A DNA stretch of 64,000 bases from Acidovorax sp. (GTDB taxonomy: Bacteria > Pseudomonadota > Gammaproteobacteria > Burkholderiales > Burkholderiaceae_C). Below the pieces are notes generated by a model that was not told where the DNA came from, did not search any database, and saw only the letters and a program-made list of their open reading frames with translations. How positions within the stretch are numbered: position 1 is the stretch's first letter; each line of letters begins with the position of its first letter. The stretch covers positions 62,001-126,000 of the forward strand of contig JAITLO010000027.1 of the NCBI GenBank assembly GCA_031277855.1. Reading direction: 5' to 3'. This document shows, one piece after another, positions 37,840 to 45,732 of this stretch. Made by a program: the position numbers and the translations under genes.

Positions 37840-38592
37840 ATGACCAACATCAACCCCGCCTTTGCTGCGGGTCAAGAAACTGCGTTGATTGACCCCAAAC
37901 AGGCGATGGGCTGGATGCACACGGCACGGTTTTTGACAACCGCCGCCCAGCTTCACCAATTGCCGCCCATCTCCGTGCCGGAAATTGCCTTTGTTGGACG
38001 CTCCAACGCCGGCAAATCCACGGCCATCAATACTTTGACGCAGCAAAAGCAATTGGCTTTTGCGTCCAAGAAGCCTGGCCGCACCCAGCACATCAATCTG
38101 TTTGCCCTGGGCAAGCAGGGTGTGACCGACGCCGTGCTGGCCGACCTGCCCGGCTACGGCTATGCCGCAGTGTCCCGCTCGGATAAGGAGCGCTGGCAGC
38201 GTGTGATGCTGAATTATTTGATGCAGCGCGAAAGCCTCTCGGCTGTGGTGCTGCTGTGCGATCCACGCCTGGGCCTGACCGAGCTGGACGAGGCCCTGCT
38301 GGACGCCATACGCCCGCGCGTGGCTGCCGGCATGAAGTTCTTGATCGTGCTGACCAAGGCCGACAAGCTGACCCGCGCCGAGCAGGCCAAGATTCTGTCC
38401 ATCACCAAGCTCAACGCCGGCGGCGGCGAGGTACGTTTGTTCTCGGCGCTGAAAAAGCAGGGCGTCTCCGACGTGGCCCAGCTGCTGTGGCATTGGTGCC
38501 ACCCCGAGGGGCTGCAGCCCGCCTCTGCCATCGCAGCTCCTGCGGCCGAAGCCGCACTGGACGCTTCGCAAGCAGGTACAGACCAGGCTTGA
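37840..38592 (+). CDS. engB: Ribosome biogenesis GTP-binding protein EngB (YsxC/YihA)
   Basis: This 250-residue GTPase acts in 50S assembly. G1 (FVGRSNAGKSTAINTL), G3 (DLPGYGYA) and G4 (TKADK) are present. The C-terminal ~35 residues are an Ala/Glu-rich extension past the GTPase core. It diverges from the cytochrome c4 gene, a common neighbour in beta-proteobacteria. Confidence 0.95.
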   Translation: MTNINPAFAAGQETALIDPKQAMGWMHTARFLTTAAQLHQLPPISVPEIAFVGRSNAGKSTAINTLTQQKQLAFASKKPGRTQHINLFALGKQGVTDAVLADLPGYGYAAVSRSDKERWQRVMLNYLMQRESLSAVVLLCDPRLGLTELDEALLDAIRPRVAAGMKFLIVLTKADKLTRAEQAKILSITKLNAGGGEVRLFSALKKQGVSDVAQLLWHWCHPEGLQPASAIAAPAAEAALDASQAGTDQA

Positions 38593-38652
38593 CACCCTAG
38601 CAGCCGCTTGCCGACTGGCCTGGCAGCAGCTGCACGCTCCGCTAAAAAGAGC

Positions 38653-38690
38653 AGCCTCTGCGCACCACCGTTGCGTCAGAGGCTTTTTTT
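38653..38690 (+). terminator. Terminator after engB
   Basis: Stem AGCCTCTG / CAGAGGCT with a 16-nt loop, followed by T7. Confidence 0.8.
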
Positions 38691-38719
38691 GCTTGAGATC
38701 AAAAAGAGTAGCGAAAGAA

Positions 38720-39595
38720 TCAGCGGTAAAGCGACGCCTGCCCATCTGGCCGGGTCTTAAAGCGCTTGTGCACCCAGTAGTACTGGGACGGCATGGTGCG
38801 GATCGCGGCTTCCAGCTCGCGGTTCATGCGGGCCGTGTCGGCCACATGGTCGTCGGTGGGGAAGTTGTCCCAGGCCGGGGTCAGCTCGGCCACATAGCCT
38901 TCGGGCGTCATGCGGTTGTACAGCGCCACCACCTTGGCCTTGCCCAGGCGGGCAAAGCGCGACAGCGAGGGGATGGTGGCCACCTCGGGCACGGCAAAAA
39001 ACGGCACAAACACCGAGTCGTTCTTGCCATAGTCCATATCGGGCAGCAAATACAGCAAGCCGCCCTTGCGCAGGCACTGGATGATGGGTTTGACGCCATC
39101 GGCGCGGTTGAGCATGCGCACATTGCCAAAGCGCTGGCGACCGGTCATGAACCAGGCATCCAGCACCGGATCGGGGTTGGTCGCGAAGATGGAGGTGAAC
39201 TCGCGCGCCGTAGAAAGCGGCAGCGCCAGGCCACCAGCGTCCATGCTGTAGAAATGCGGGGCAAAGACGATGGTGGGTGTGTCGCCCTCCAGCTCCTGCG
39301 TGGCGCCCACCAGCTTGATGCGGCTGCGCACCAGGGCTTCCGAGCCAAACCACAGCCAGCTGCGGTCCAGAAAGGTCTGGCAGAAGACCACAAAGCTTTC
39401 CCTGGCCCAGGCCTTGCGCTGCGCCTCGGGCACCTCTGGAAAGCACAGCTCGAAATTGCGCAGCGCCACCTTGCGCCGCGGCCGGGCCAGCACAAACAGC
39501 GCATTGCCCAGACCCCGCCCCAGGCCACGCAGCACCGGCAGCGGCAGCTTTGCCAGGCCATGCATCATGGCCACCCCCCAGCGACTCCAGCTCAT
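38720..39595 (-). CDS. Lipid A biosynthesis acyltransferase (LpxL/HtrB family), second copy
   Basis: This 291-residue membrane-anchored enzyme adds a secondary acyl chain to lipid A. The catalytic HX4(D/E) motif appears as HFYSMD. The start [18 protein letters not shown] overlaps the end of the upstream acyltransferase by 4 bp. It is a paralogue of its neighbour; which of the pair does lauroylation or myristoylation cannot be read here. Confidence 0.92.
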   Translation of the reverse strand: MSWSRWGVAMMHGLAKLPLPVLRGLGRGLGNALFVLARPRRKVALRNFELCFPEVPEAQRKAWARESFVVFCQTFLDRSWLWFGSEALVRSRIKLVGATQELEGDTPTIVFAPHFYSMDAGGLALPLSTAREFTSIFATNPDPVLDAWFMTGRQRFGNVRMLNRADGVKPIIQCLRKGGLLYLLPDMDYGKNDSVFVPFFAVPEVATIPSLSRFARLGKAKVVALYNRMTPEGYVAELTPAWDNFPTDDHVADTARMNRELEAAIRTMPSQYYWVHKRFKTRPDGQASLYR

Positions 39596-40455
39596 GCGCC
39601 CGCCTCCGGCGTGGTGGCGCTCGCAGGCGATTCCTGGCGCGGCTGCTTGTAGCGGCCATAGCCCCACAGGTATTGCTGCGGGCATTGGCGTATGGTGTGT
39701 TCCATGGCCTGGTTGATCTGCACCACGGCAGTGTCCAGCTCGGAGGAAAGCTCCATGGGAAGGCCTTCAAAAAACAATTCAAACCCGCGACCCCAGGACA
39801 GGCGCTCGCAGCGCGCCAGCACCACGGTGGCCCCGGTCTGCAGCGCCAGCCGGGCCGCCAGCGTCATGGTGTAGGCGTCTTTGCCAAAAAACGGTGCCCA
39901 TTGGCCTTGGCCCTCGGGCGGCACCTGGTCGGGTAGCAGGCCCACGGCCTCGCCCTTGCGTAGCGCCTTGATCATCTGGCGCACACCGGAGAGATTGGTG
40001 GGCACGGCCTGGATGCCGTCGCGGTTGCGCGCCGTCAGCATCAGCTCGGCCAGCCAGGCCTGCTTGGCCGGACGGTAGAGGATGGTGATGGGGCCATGTT
40101 CGCCAGACCATTGCTGGGCCGCAGCCTGCACCGACAGCTCGAAGCAGCCCAGGTGGGGCGTCAGATACAGAATGCCCTTGCCCCGCGCCCAGGCTGCCTC
40201 CACCACCTCGGCGCCATGGATGGTGTTGACCTGGGTGGTGCGCATCCACAGCCGAGGGGACTCCAGCACCATGCGCCCGGCATGGCCCACGGCAGCGGCC
40301 ACCTCTGCCCAGCGATAGCCCGCCTGGGCCGTGTTGACGCTAAAGCGCCGGCGATAAGTGGGTGACAGCAACCAGGCCATCCACCCCATGGCACCACCAA
40401 TGGCATGCAGCATGCCCAAAGGCAGTACGGACAGTAAGCGAAACAGGGAAAGCAT
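39592..40455 (-). CDS. Lipid A biosynthesis acyltransferase (LpxL/HtrB family), first copy
   Basis: This 287-residue enzyme has an N-terminal membrane helix ([18 protein letters not shown]) and the catalytic HX4E motif HLGCFE, then [12 protein letters not shown], a family signature. It is first in a two-gene operon and diverges from metK, with 130 bp between the starts. The start [10 protein letters not shown] is chosen because the longer open frame runs antisense into metK. Confidence 0.93.
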   Translation of the reverse strand: MLSLFRLLSVLPLGMLHAIGGAMGWMAWLLSPTYRRRFSVNTAQAGYRWAEVAAAVGHAGRMVLESPRLWMRTTQVNTIHGAEVVEAAWARGKGILYLTPHLGCFELSVQAAAQQWSGEHGPITILYRPAKQAWLAELMLTARNRDGIQAVPTNLSGVRQMIKALRKGEAVGLLPDQVPPEGQGQWAPFFGKDAYTMTLAARLALQTGATVVLARCERLSWGRGFELFFEGLPMELSSELDTAVVQINQAMEHTIRQCPQQYLWGYGRYKQPRQESPASATTPEAGA

Positions 40456-40585
40456 TAGAATAGGGGCTGTCGCCGAGTTAAAGAGCAACTTGCAGGGCGA
40501 CGTTAAAACAAGACTGCTAAAGCGTTCGCCAAGCTCCTGCAGCTCGGGTGACGCAATTGCCCGTGCAACCAGGAGTTTATTTTTT
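40456..40585 (+). promoter_or_regulatory. metK leader / divergent lpx-metK region
   Basis: 130 bp between divergent starts. An AGGAG ribosome site lies 10-15 bp before the metK ATG, followed by a T-rich stretch. Several short complementary segments (for example around CTGCAGCTC) suggest some folding, but I do not recognise a known SAM or SAH riboswitch. Confidence 0.35.
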
Positions 40586-41770
40586 ATGGCGAACAGCGAC
40601 TTTCTCTTCACCTCGGAATCGGTTTCGGAAGGCCACCCCGACAAGGTGGCGGACCAGATCTCTGACGCGATTCTGGACGCTATTTTCACCCAAGACCCGC
40701 ATTCCCGCGTGGCTGCCGAAACACTGACCAACACCGGTCTGGTGGTATTGGCTGGTGAAATCACCACCGGCGCCAACGTGGACTACATCCAAGTGGCCCG
40801 CGACACCATCAAGCGCATAGGCTACGACAACACCGACTACGGCATTGACTACAAGGGCTGCGCCGTGCTGGTGGCCTATGACAAGCAAAGCCAGGACATC
40901 GCCCAAGGCGTGGACAAGGCCAGCGACGACGAGCTGAACACCGGCGCCGGCGACCAAGGCCTGATGTTTGGCTATGCCTGCGATGAAACGCCCGAGCTGA
41001 TGCCCGCGCCGATTTACTACGCCCACCGCCTGGTGGAGCGCCAGGCCCAGCTGCGCAAGGATGGCCGCCTGCCTTTCCTGCGCCCCGACGCCAAGAGCCA
41101 GGTGACCATGCGCTATGTGGACGGCAAGCCCCACAGCATCGACACCGTGGTGCTGTCCACCCAGCACAGCCCCGACCAGTCGGAAACCGCCACCAAGATG
41201 AAGGCCTCGTTCACCGAAGCCATCATCGAAGAAATCATCAAGCCCGTGCTGCCCAAAGAGTGGCTGCAGGACACCAAGTATTTGATCAACCCCACCGGCC
41301 GCTTTGTGGTCGGCGGCCCCCAGGGCGACTGCGGCCTGACCGGTCGCAAGATCATTGTGGACACCTACGGCGGCGCCTGCCCCCACGGCGGCGGTGCTTT
41401 CTCCGGCAAGGACCCAACGAAGGTGGACCGCTCTGCCGCCTACGCCGCCCGCTACGTGGCCAAGAACGTGGTGGCAGCCGGCCTGGCACGCCAGTGCCAG
41501 GTGCAGGTGGCCTACGCCATTGGCGTGGCCCGCCCGATGAACATCACGGTCTACACCGAAGGCACGGGCGTGATACCCGATGCCGAAATCGCCAAGCTGG
41601 TGGCCGCGCACTTTGACCTGCGCCCCAAGGGCATCATCCAGATGCTGGACCTGCTGCGCCCCATCTACGCCAAGACCGCCGCCTACGGCCACTTCGGCCG
41701 CGAAGAACCCGAGTTCACTTGGGAGCGTACGGATAAAGCAGCAGTGCTACGCGCTGCTGCCGGGCTGTAA
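40586..41770 (+). CDS. metK: S-adenosylmethionine synthetase
   Basis: This 394-residue cytoplasmic enzyme makes SAM from methionine and ATP. Visible are [20 protein letters not shown], the [12 protein letters not shown] loop, [20 protein letters not shown] and [19 protein letters not shown]. The start [11 protein letters not shown] is canonical. The C-terminus [12 protein letters not shown] is the first unit of a tandem array in which the same tail is encoded three more times downstream; two of those copies carry an extra terminal Lys, suggesting the present end was acquired secondarily. Confidence 0.97.
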   Translation: MANSDFLFTSESVSEGHPDKVADQISDAILDAIFTQDPHSRVAAETLTNTGLVVLAGEITTGANVDYIQVARDTIKRIGYDNTDYGIDYKGCAVLVAYDKQSQDIAQGVDKASDDELNTGAGDQGLMFGYACDETPELMPAPIYYAHRLVERQAQLRKDGRLPFLRPDAKSQVTMRYVDGKPHSIDTVVLSTQHSPDQSETATKMKASFTEAIIEEIIKPVLPKEWLQDTKYLINPTGRFVVGGPQGDCGLTGRKIIVDTYGGACPHGGGAFSGKDPTKVDRSAAYAARYVAKNVVAAGLARQCQVQVAYAIGVARPMNITVYTEGTGVIPDAEIAKLVAAHFDLRPKGIIQMLDLLRPIYAKTAAYGHFGREEPEFTWERTDKAAVLRAAAGL

Positions 41771-42138
41771 GCCCGCTGCGCGAAAGCGCAGTTTCCGTAC
41801 GCGGGCGAAGTTCATATCGCTTGCGATGTGAACGTAGACCAAAAGAACCGATAAGGCTGCAGCACTGCGTGCTGCAGCTGGTCTGAAGTAATTCACTTCA
41901 GACACCCTGCGCCAGCAGGGTATCGGTGAGCGGGCGAAGTTCATATCACGCAGTGATGTGAACGCAGACCAAAAGACGGATAAAGCAGCAGTGCTACGCG
42001 CTGCTGCCTGGCTGTAAGCCCGCTGCGCGAAAGCGCAGTTTCCGTACGCGGGCGAAGTTCATATCGCTTGCGATGTGAACGTAGACCAAAAGAAGCGATA
42101 AGGCAGCTGCGCTGCGCGCAGCTGCCGGCCTGAAGTAA
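41732..42138 (+). repeat. Tandem array of metK 3'-end units
   Basis: Units begin with GAT AAR at 41732, 41850, 41979 and 42097 (periods 118, 129, 118 bp). Each starts with codons for DKAA(A/V)LRAAA(G/W)L, with or without K, plus a stop (ending 41770, 41891, 42017, 42138). Units 1 and 3 are nearly identical; units 2 and 4 use different synonymous codons. Each first segment folds as a 10-bp stem with a 3-nt loop. Units 1-3 end in GCGGGCGAAGTTCATATC, a stem-loop, GATGTGAACG and AGACCAAAAGA. Unit 4 is followed by the terminator, so it may be the original gene end. Confidence 0.9.
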
Positions 42139-42158
42139 TTCTTCAGCCCCCTACCCAA

Positions 42159-42190
42159 AGCCACCTGGCCTCCAGCCCGGTGGCTTTTTT
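42159..42190 (+). terminator. Native metK terminator
   Basis: Stem AGCCACC / GGTGGCT followed by T6, 20 bp after the last metK-tail copy. Confidence 0.88.
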
Positions 42191-42259
42191 CATGCCTGCG
42201 TCAAAGCGGCAGCTAGCTGACCTCATACTGACGACACGGCCTCACAAGCCGTCAAAACA

Positions 42260-42273
42260 AAGGGTTAACCCTT
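42260..42273. promoter_or_regulatory. Palindrome AAGGGTTAACCCTT upstream of cstA
   Basis: A perfect 14-bp palindrome about 105 bp before the cstA ATG; candidate operator. Confidence 0.4.
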
Positions 42274-42330
42274 GGAAAAACAACACGCCATCGCTCTCGG
42301 CACTCAGGCACTTCCCTACACTGCATTCGC

Positions 42331-42344
42331 GGGTGCAAGCACCC
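42331..42344. promoter_or_regulatory. Second palindrome upstream of cstA
   Basis: GGGTGCAAGCACCC, 6-bp arms around AA, about 35 bp before the cstA start; operator or leader hairpin. Confidence 0.35.
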
Positions 42345-42378
42345 CCTTACCCATTCATTTCATATCAAAGGGTTCATC

Positions 42379-44457
42379 ATGCAGCAGCAAGGGAAAAGCT
42401 GGCTGAACCACGTTGGCTGGATTCTTCTCGCCATCGTGGGCGCCGGTTGCCTGGGTGTCGTCGCATTGCGACGCGGGGAAGCCATCAATGCCGTCTGGTT
42501 GGTTGCGGCGGCGGTCAGTCTTTATCTGGTGGCCTATCGCTACTACAGCTTGTTTATCGCCAACAAGGTGATGGGACTGGATCCACGCCGTGCCACGCCG
42601 GCCGTTTTGAACAACGACGGCCTGGACTATGTTCCCACCAACAAGCACATTCTGTTCGGCCACCACTTTGCCGCCATTGCCGGAGCCGGTCCGCTGGTGG
42701 GCCCGGTGCTGGCGGCGCAAATGGGCTATCTGCCCGGCACACTGTGGCTGATTGCTGGCGTGGTGCTGGCCGGCGCGGTGCAGGACTTCATGGTGCTGTT
42801 CATCTCCACCCGCCGCAACGGCCGCTCCCTGGGCGAGCTGGTGCGCGAGGAAATGGGCCAGGTGCCCGGCACCATTGCCCTGTTCGGCACCTATATGATC
42901 ATGATCATCATCCTGGCAGTGCTGGCCCTGATCGTGGTGAAGGCGCTGGCCGAAAGCCCCTGGGGCATGTTCACGGTGATGGCCACCATCCCCATTGCCC
43001 TGTTCATGGGCGTGTACATGCGCTATATCCGCCCGGGCCGCATCGGTGAAATCTCCGTCATCGGCCTGGTGCTGCTGATGCTGTCCATCTGGGCCGGCGG
43101 CAAGGTGGCGGCCGCCCCAGCCTGGGGCCCGGCCTTCACCTTCACCGGCGTGCAAATCACCTGGATGCTGATCGGCTACGGCGCCGTGGCCTCCATGCTG
43201 CCCGTGTGGCTGCTGCTGGCCCCGCGTGACTACCTGTCCACCTTCCTGAAGATCGGCACCATCATCGGTCTGGCTCTGGGCATTTTGTTTGTCGCGCCCC
43301 AATTCAAGATGCCGGCGCTGACCCAGTTTGTCGACGGCACAGGCCCGGTGTGGAAGGGCAGCATGTTCCCCTTCCTGTTCATCACCATTGCCTGCGGCGC
43401 GGTCTCGGGCTTTCACGCACTGATCTCTTCCGGCACCACGCCCAAGCTGCTGGACAACGAGGTCAACGCCCGCTACATAGGCTACGGCGGCATGCTGATG
43501 GAGTCTTTTGTGGCCATCATGGCCATGGTCGCGGCCTGTGTGATCGAGCCCGGCGTTTACTTCGCAATGAACAGCCCAGCCGCTTTGGTGGGCAGCGATG
43601 CGCAAAGCGTGGCCACCGCCGTCAGCAGCTGGGGCTTTCACATCACGGCCGACCAACTGAACCAGGTCGCCAAGGACGTGGGAGAGAACACCATCCTGGC
43701 CCGCGCAGGCGGCGCGCCTACGCTGGCCGTGGGCATTGCCTTCATCCTGCACCAGGTGCTGCCGGGTGAGAACACCATGGCCTTCTGGTACCACTTTGCA
43801 ATTTTGTTTGAAGCGCTGTTCATCCTCACGGCCGTGGACGCAGGCACCCGCGCCGGCCGCTTCATGCTGCAGGATCTGCTGGGCAACTTTGTGCCGGCGC
43901 TCAAGAAGACCGACTCCTGGGTGGCCAACGCCGTAGGCACCGGCGGCTGCGTGGCCATGTGGGGCTGGCTGCTTTACCAGGGCGTGGTCGACCCCCTGGG
44001 TGGCGTGAACACGCTGTGGCCGCTGTTCGGCATCTCCAACCAGATGCTGGCAGCCATTGCGCTGATGCTGGGCACCGTGGTGCTGATCAAGATGAAACGA
44101 GCCCGCTACGCCTGGGTCACGGCGCTGCCGGCCACCTGGTTGCTGCTGTGCACCACGGCCGCAGGCCTGATCAAGCTGCTGGATCCCAACCCGGCCGTGG
44201 GCTTTACCAGCCTGGGCAAGAAATACAGCGACGCCATCGCCTCCGGCCAAATCCTGGCCCCCGCCAAGAGCATGGAGCAGATGAAGGCCATTGCCTTCAA
44301 TGCCTACACCAATGCCACGCTGACGGCCATCTTCTTGCTGGTGGTCTTTAGCGTGCTGTGCTATGCCATCAAGGTGGGCCGCCAAGCCCATAGACAGACC
44401 GAGCGCAGCGACCGCGAAACCCCGTTCCAGCCCATGCCTTCGGGCTCGGGCGTCTAA
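42379..44457 (+). CDS. cstA: CstA-family carbon starvation / pyruvate transporter
   Basis: This 692-residue protein has well over a dozen membrane segments, beginning with HVGWILLAIVGAGCLGVVAL, and the family motifs FAAIAGAGPLVGPVLAAQMG and ISSGTTPKLL. CstA/BtsT proteins import pyruvate or peptides when carbon is scarce. The ATG at 42379 follows AAAGGG. It is followed after 20 bp by a YjiX-like gene, the usual pair. No BtsSR-type sensor is adjacent; the two upstream palindromes may mediate control. Confidence 0.95.
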   Translation: MQQQGKSWLNHVGWILLAIVGAGCLGVVALRRGEAINAVWLVAAAVSLYLVAYRYYSLFIANKVMGLDPRRATPAVLNNDGLDYVPTNKHILFGHHFAAIAGAGPLVGPVLAAQMGYLPGTLWLIAGVVLAGAVQDFMVLFISTRRNGRSLGELVREEMGQVPGTIALFGTYMIMIIILAVLALIVVKALAESPWGMFTVMATIPIALFMGVYMRYIRPGRIGEISVIGLVLLMLSIWAGGKVAAAPAWGPAFTFTGVQITWMLIGYGAVASMLPVWLLLAPRDYLSTFLKIGTIIGLALGILFVAPQFKMPALTQFVDGTGPVWKGSMFPFLFITIACGAVSGFHALISSGTTPKLLDNEVNARYIGYGGMLMESFVAIMAMVAACVIEPGVYFAMNSPAALVGSDAQSVATAVSSWGFHITADQLNQVAKDVGENTILARAGGAPTLAVGIAFILHQVLPGENTMAFWYHFAILFEALFILTAVDAGTRAGRFMLQDLLGNFVPALKKTDSWVANAVGTGGCVAMWGWLLYQGVVDPLGGVNTLWPLFGISNQMLAAIALMLGTVVLIKMKRARYAWVTALPATWLLLCTTAAGLIKLLDPNPAVGFTSLGKKYSDAIASGQILAPAKSMEQMKAIAFNAYTNATLTAIFLLVVFSVLCYAIKVGRQAHRQTERSDRETPFQPMPSGSGV

Positions 44458-44477
44458 GGCCAAGGAAAGGACACACC

Positions 44478-44681
44478 ATGCTCAAAAAACTGCAGCAAGC
44501 CGGCAGCTACCTCGGCCAGGCCGCACGCATGATGGTGGGCATGCCCGACTACGGCACCTATGTGCGCCATATGGAGCAAACCCACCCGGGCCAGCCCTAT
44601 ATGCGCTATGAGGAGTTCTTTAAGGAGCGCCTCAACGCCCGCTACGGCGGCGGCGCGGGCCGCCCGGTACGCTGCTGCTAA
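44478..44681 (+). CDS. YbdD/YjiX family small protein (DUF466)
   Basis: This 67-residue protein has the family signature MVGMPDYGTYVRHMEQTHPG and EEFFKERLNARYGGG, ending in a Cys pair. It almost always follows cstA or btsT and is needed for uptake in E. coli; the mechanism is unclear. A GGAAAGGA site precedes the ATG. Confidence 0.93.
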   Translation: MLKKLQQAGSYLGQAARMMVGMPDYGTYVRHMEQTHPGQPYMRYEEFFKERLNARYGGGAGRPVRCC

Positions 44682-44700
44682 AGCGACGGCCTTCTAACGA

Positions 44701-44727
44701 AAAAAGCATGCCTCGGCATGCTTTTTT
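44701..44727. terminator. Bidirectional terminator between yjiX-like gene and nrtR
   Basis: Hairpin AAGCATGCC-TC-GGCATGCTT with A and T runs on the two sides. Confidence 0.9.
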
Positions 44728-44769
44728 TACGGCCAGAAAATCTGGGATTGCGGCCTGAGTGAACCGGCT

Positions 44770-45450
44770 TTAAAGCCCACGCACGCTCAGCGCCAGCTCC
44801 TGGCGGTAAGGAGCCCGCACCCTATAGAGCTGTGCGGGTCTATGCGCCCCCCCGCTGTGCAAGGCACCGGGCACAGCCTCCAGCAGCGCCATTTCGTCCA
44901 TCTTGCGGCGAAAACTGACCTTGTTCAGCGGCTCACCCAGCAAATGTTCATACACCTGCTGCAGCTGCGGCAGCGTGAAGCTGGGGCCGCACAAATGCAC
45001 CGGCAGCGAGGAATACTGGCTTTTGTTGCGCACCCGATCCAGCGCAACATCGACGATGGCGCGGTGGTCAAAAGGCAGCGTGCCCAGCGCCTCCACGGGC
45101 CGCAGCTGCACATCGGCGCGCTGCGGTACCTGCTCCCAGGGCAGCAACGCGCAATAGGCAATGGCCACAGACCAGCCGCGCGGGTCACGCGCCGGGCCGC
45201 TGAACGTGGCCAGTTGCTCCAGATAGGCGCCGGTAATGCCCAGCTTGTCCTTCAACACGCGCAGAGCACTGGCCTTGGCATCGGCATCTTCATCGGCATG
45301 CACATAACCACCCGGCAAGGCCCACACCCCTTGAAACGGCGGCTGTGCCCGGCGCAGCAGCAAGAGCTGCAGCACGCCATCGCGCAGCGTAAACACCACC
45401 GTGTCCACGCTGACCAAGACCGTGGGATGAGCGTCAGCAGTTCGATTCAT
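44770..45450 (-). CDS. nrtR: NrtR-type Nudix-related regulator of NAD metabolism
   Basis: This 226-residue protein has an N-terminal Nudix fold (LVSVDTVVFTLRDGVLQLLL, WALPGGYVHADEDAD) and a C-terminal winged-helix part (FTLPQLQQVYEHLLGEPLN, KVSFRRKM). The Nudix box is degenerate: where an enzyme has REUxEExGU it reads RVLKDKLGI, so it likely binds ADP-ribose without hydrolysis, as NrtR does. It diverges from four NAD salvage genes, the expected regulon. The start is the ATG at 45450. Confidence 0.88.
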   Translation of the reverse strand: MNRTADAHPTVLVSVDTVVFTLRDGVLQLLLLRRAQPPFQGVWALPGGYVHADEDADAKASALRVLKDKLGITGAYLEQLATFSGPARDPRGWSVAIAYCALLPWEQVPQRADVQLRPVEALGTLPFDHRAIVDVALDRVRNKSQYSSLPVHLCGPSFTLPQLQQVYEHLLGEPLNKVSFRRKMDEMALLEAVPGALHSGGAHRPAQLYRVRAPYRQELALSVRGL

Positions 45451-45570
45451 TTTTTTACCAAGTCAACTTTCTCAGCCACACAGTATGCCTACATCTCGCG
45501 AATTTTCTTGTACTAATGGATCTGTCTTGATTGCAGCCCCATGCCATACATATTCAGCACAGCCTACGAG

Positions 45571-45666
45571 ACTGGCGCAACCCAAGTCAGTGGCAGCCAG
45601 CAAGGGCCGCCCCGCAGCAAAGGCTGCCGTCCCCCTTGGGGGAAGGCGCAACGCGCCTCAGGGGGT
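45571..45666 (-). repeat. Dispersed repeat R1, copy b (nrtR-pncA gap)
   Basis: Inverse orientation: ACTGGCGC, then CAAGGGCCGCCCCGCAGC, CTGCCGTCCCCC, GGGGGAAGGCGC and CGCCTCAGGGGG. It lies just before the candidate pncA operator. Confidence 0.75.
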
Positions 45667-45676
45667 AGTCGATCAG

Positions 45677-45701
45677 TTAGTTGCAAAATTAAATTAACTA
45701 A
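45677..45701. promoter_or_regulatory. Candidate NrtR operator before pncA
   Basis: AT-rich element with TTAGTT and AACTAA arms 13 bp apart, 32 bp before the pncA ATG, in an otherwise GC-rich gap. Position and symmetry suit an NrtR site; the match to a known motif is not verified. Confidence 0.4.
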
Positions 45702-45732
45702 ATTAAACTGCACCCAACACAGGAGAAATGCC

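Noticed and set aside
40456-40585. SAH or SAM riboswitch before metK
   Set aside because: The conserved core sequences of these classes are not visible; similarity is limited to a few GC-rich pairs.
41801-41840. XerCD dif-like site in the metK array palindrome
   Set aside because: The arms GTTCATATC/GATGTGAAC do not match the conserved XerD half-site.
41732-42138. CRISPR array or integron cassette array behind metK
   Set aside because: There are only four units of unequal length, each containing a gene tail and stop; no short direct repeats with unique spacers, no cas genes and no integrase.
42355-44463. 702-residue open frame antisense to cstA
   Set aside because: Low-complexity His/Gln/Gly-rich translation; cstA on the other strand has clear membrane segments and family motifs.
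45541-45732. N-terminal extension of pncA
   Set aside because: The extension translates the R1 repeat and the AT-rich operator region; a good AGGAGA site precedes the ATG at 45733.
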